From: an uncultured Bacillota bacterium
GTDB taxonomy: Bacteria; Bacillota; Clostridia; Peptostreptococcales; Anaerovoracaceae
NCBI GenBank assembly: GCA_902465215.1
Contig: CABQMM010000076.1
Coordinates: forward strand, 1 to 6,412
Direction of reading: 5' to 3'
Length of the DNA: 6,412 nt
The notes beneath the pieces are model-generated. The model was not told the DNA's origin. It saw nothing but the letters and a program-made list of their open reading frames with translations, and did no database searches. The position numbers were made by a program, and so were the translations under genes. Shown piece by piece: positions 5,821 to 6,412 of the stretch. The number at the start of each line of letters is the position of its first letter. The stretch's first letter is position 1.

Positions 5821-6412
5821 TCAAAATCCTCCAGTGTAATTGCTTCCTCGTCCTCAGACTGCGGTTTGTTCATAATCTGAATATTTTCCGGGGTCACGCT
5901 GATGGAAACCTGCATGCCCACCGGATAGCTGGTCGTGTTTTGCGCGAGCCACTCATATCCGCCCGCCTCGATGCACATTTCATAATGCACACCGATGAAA
6001 ACATTGGATGTCACAACGCCGTCCATGATTCCATCTCCCGGTTTTCCGATGATAATATCCTCCGGACGAATAACCACATCGACCGGCTTTTTCTTTCCAA
6101 ATCCTTCGTCAATGCACGGGAAGATATGGTCGCAGATTTTTACCACACGGTCCTCCATCATTACACCGTCAATGATATTGCTGTCACCGATAAAGTCCGC
6201 AACGAACGCATTTTCCGGTTCGTTGTAGATTTCCTCCGGCGTTCCCATCTGCTGGATGTAGCCTTGATTCATTACGACCACCTTGTCCGACATCGTCAGT
6301 GCCTCTTCTTGGTCGTGCGTAACATAGAGGAAGGTAATTCCCAGTTCGTGCTTCAGCCGAATCAGCTCATACTGCATCTCCTGTCTGAGCTTTAAATCCA
6401 ACGCGCCAAGCG
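5817..6412 (-). CDS. potA: Polyamine ABC transporter ATPase PotA, C-terminal part, cut by the right window edge
   Basis: The reading frame is open to the window edge, giving 197 residues; the N-terminus is missing, and with it Walker A, the signature motif and Walker B. The visible part begins in the D-loop (LGALDLKLR), continues through the H-loop ([17 protein letters not shown], with His32 of the visible part) and ends the nucleotide-binding domain near [20 protein letters not shown]. The rest is a TOBE-type regulatory domain (about 72-197), including VVIRPEDI, as in PotA/MalK-like importer ATPases. It energises uptake through PotB and PotCD. A TTG at 6401 is an internal leucine codon, not a start. 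The stop overlaps the potB start by ATGA. CUT1/iron-type ATPases look similar at this end; the polyamine call rests mainly on the neighbouring potB and potCD. Confidence 0.9.
   Translation of the reverse strand, partial: LGALDLKLRQEMQYELIRLKHELGITFLYVTHDQEEALTMSDKVVVMNQGYIQQMGTPEEIYNEPENAFVADFIGDSNIIDGVMMEDRVVKICDHIFPCIDEGFGKKKPVDVVIRPEDIIIGKPGDGIMDGVVTSNVFIGVHYEMCIEAGGYEWLAQNTTSYPVGMQVSISVTPENIQIMNKPQSEDEEAITLEDFE
5828..5832 (-). promoter_or_regulatory. Ribosome binding site of potB within potA
   Basis: GGAGG on the minus strand lies 7 bases before the potB ATG at 5820, embedded in the codons for the last residues of PotA. It supports the chosen potB start and coupled translation. Confidence 0.75.

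Noticed and set aside
5796..6395. A 199-codon plus-strand frame opposite potA and the start of potB.
   Set aside because: It is opposite the conserved H-loop and TOBE codons of PotA and has no family resemblance of its own.
6399..6401. TTG at 6401 as the start of a short PotA-like protein.
   Set aside because: The frame stays open to the window edge and the upstream codons encode Leu-Gly-Ala of the conserved ABC D-loop, so this is an internal codon of a truncated gene.
1..6412. CRISPR arrays, insertion sequences, tRNA/rRNA genes, phage attachment sites.
   Set aside because: No spaced direct repeats, transposase-like frames, terminal inverted repeats or structural RNA genes were seen. Coding is almost continuous with ordinary chromosomal operons.

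Overview
The window reads as a chromosomal segment of an anaerobic, low-to-moderate-GC Bacillota bacterium, most likely a Clostridia/Lachnospiraceae-type organism. The basis is purine-rich AGGAGG-like ribosome sites, tightly overlapping genes, a fused PotC-PotD transporter protein, and protein sequences of clostridial flavour. That placement is inference; there is no rRNA or other taxonomic marker. All six genes lie on the minus strand, so transcription runs from right to left. The first (potA) and last (GH25 muramidase) genes are cut by the window edges.

Right half (about 3158-6412): a polyamine ABC importer operon in the order potA (C-terminal two thirds only), potB, potCD. Each junction is a 4-base ATGA stop/start overlap. 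potCD encodes one 617-residue protein: a six-helix PotC permease, a seventh membrane helix, then a complete PotD/PotF-type periplasmic-binding domain. The solute receptor is therefore predicted to be tethered to its own permease outside the membrane instead of being a separate lipoprotein. PotA supplies ATP hydrolysis, PotB and the PotC part form the channel, and the PotD part captures the ligand.

Middle (2994-3157): a 164-base intergenic region, the only gap of any size. Read on the minus strand it holds a sigma70/sigmaA-type promoter with a perfect TATAAT, and a long hairpin (18-base arms) that begins just after the -10 box. The hairpin may terminate readthrough from the pot operon, shape the 5' leader of the next operon, or both.

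Left half (1-2993): a second operon of three genes. First comes a stand-alone protein resembling the catalytic domain of 2-oxoacid dehydrogenase E2 acyltransferases, in which the DHRxxDG catalytic histidine position is glutamate. It overlaps by 8 bases a long-chain acyl-CoA ligase-like AMP-forming enzyme. That in turn overlaps by 4 bases the start of a secreted GH25 muramidase (lysozyme fold), of which only the signal peptide and the start of the catalytic domain are visible. The combination of an acyl-activating enzyme, an acyltransferase-fold protein with an altered active site, and an exported peptidoglycan hydrolase is the least explained part of the window. A role in lipid or cell-envelope metabolism is a hypothesis only.
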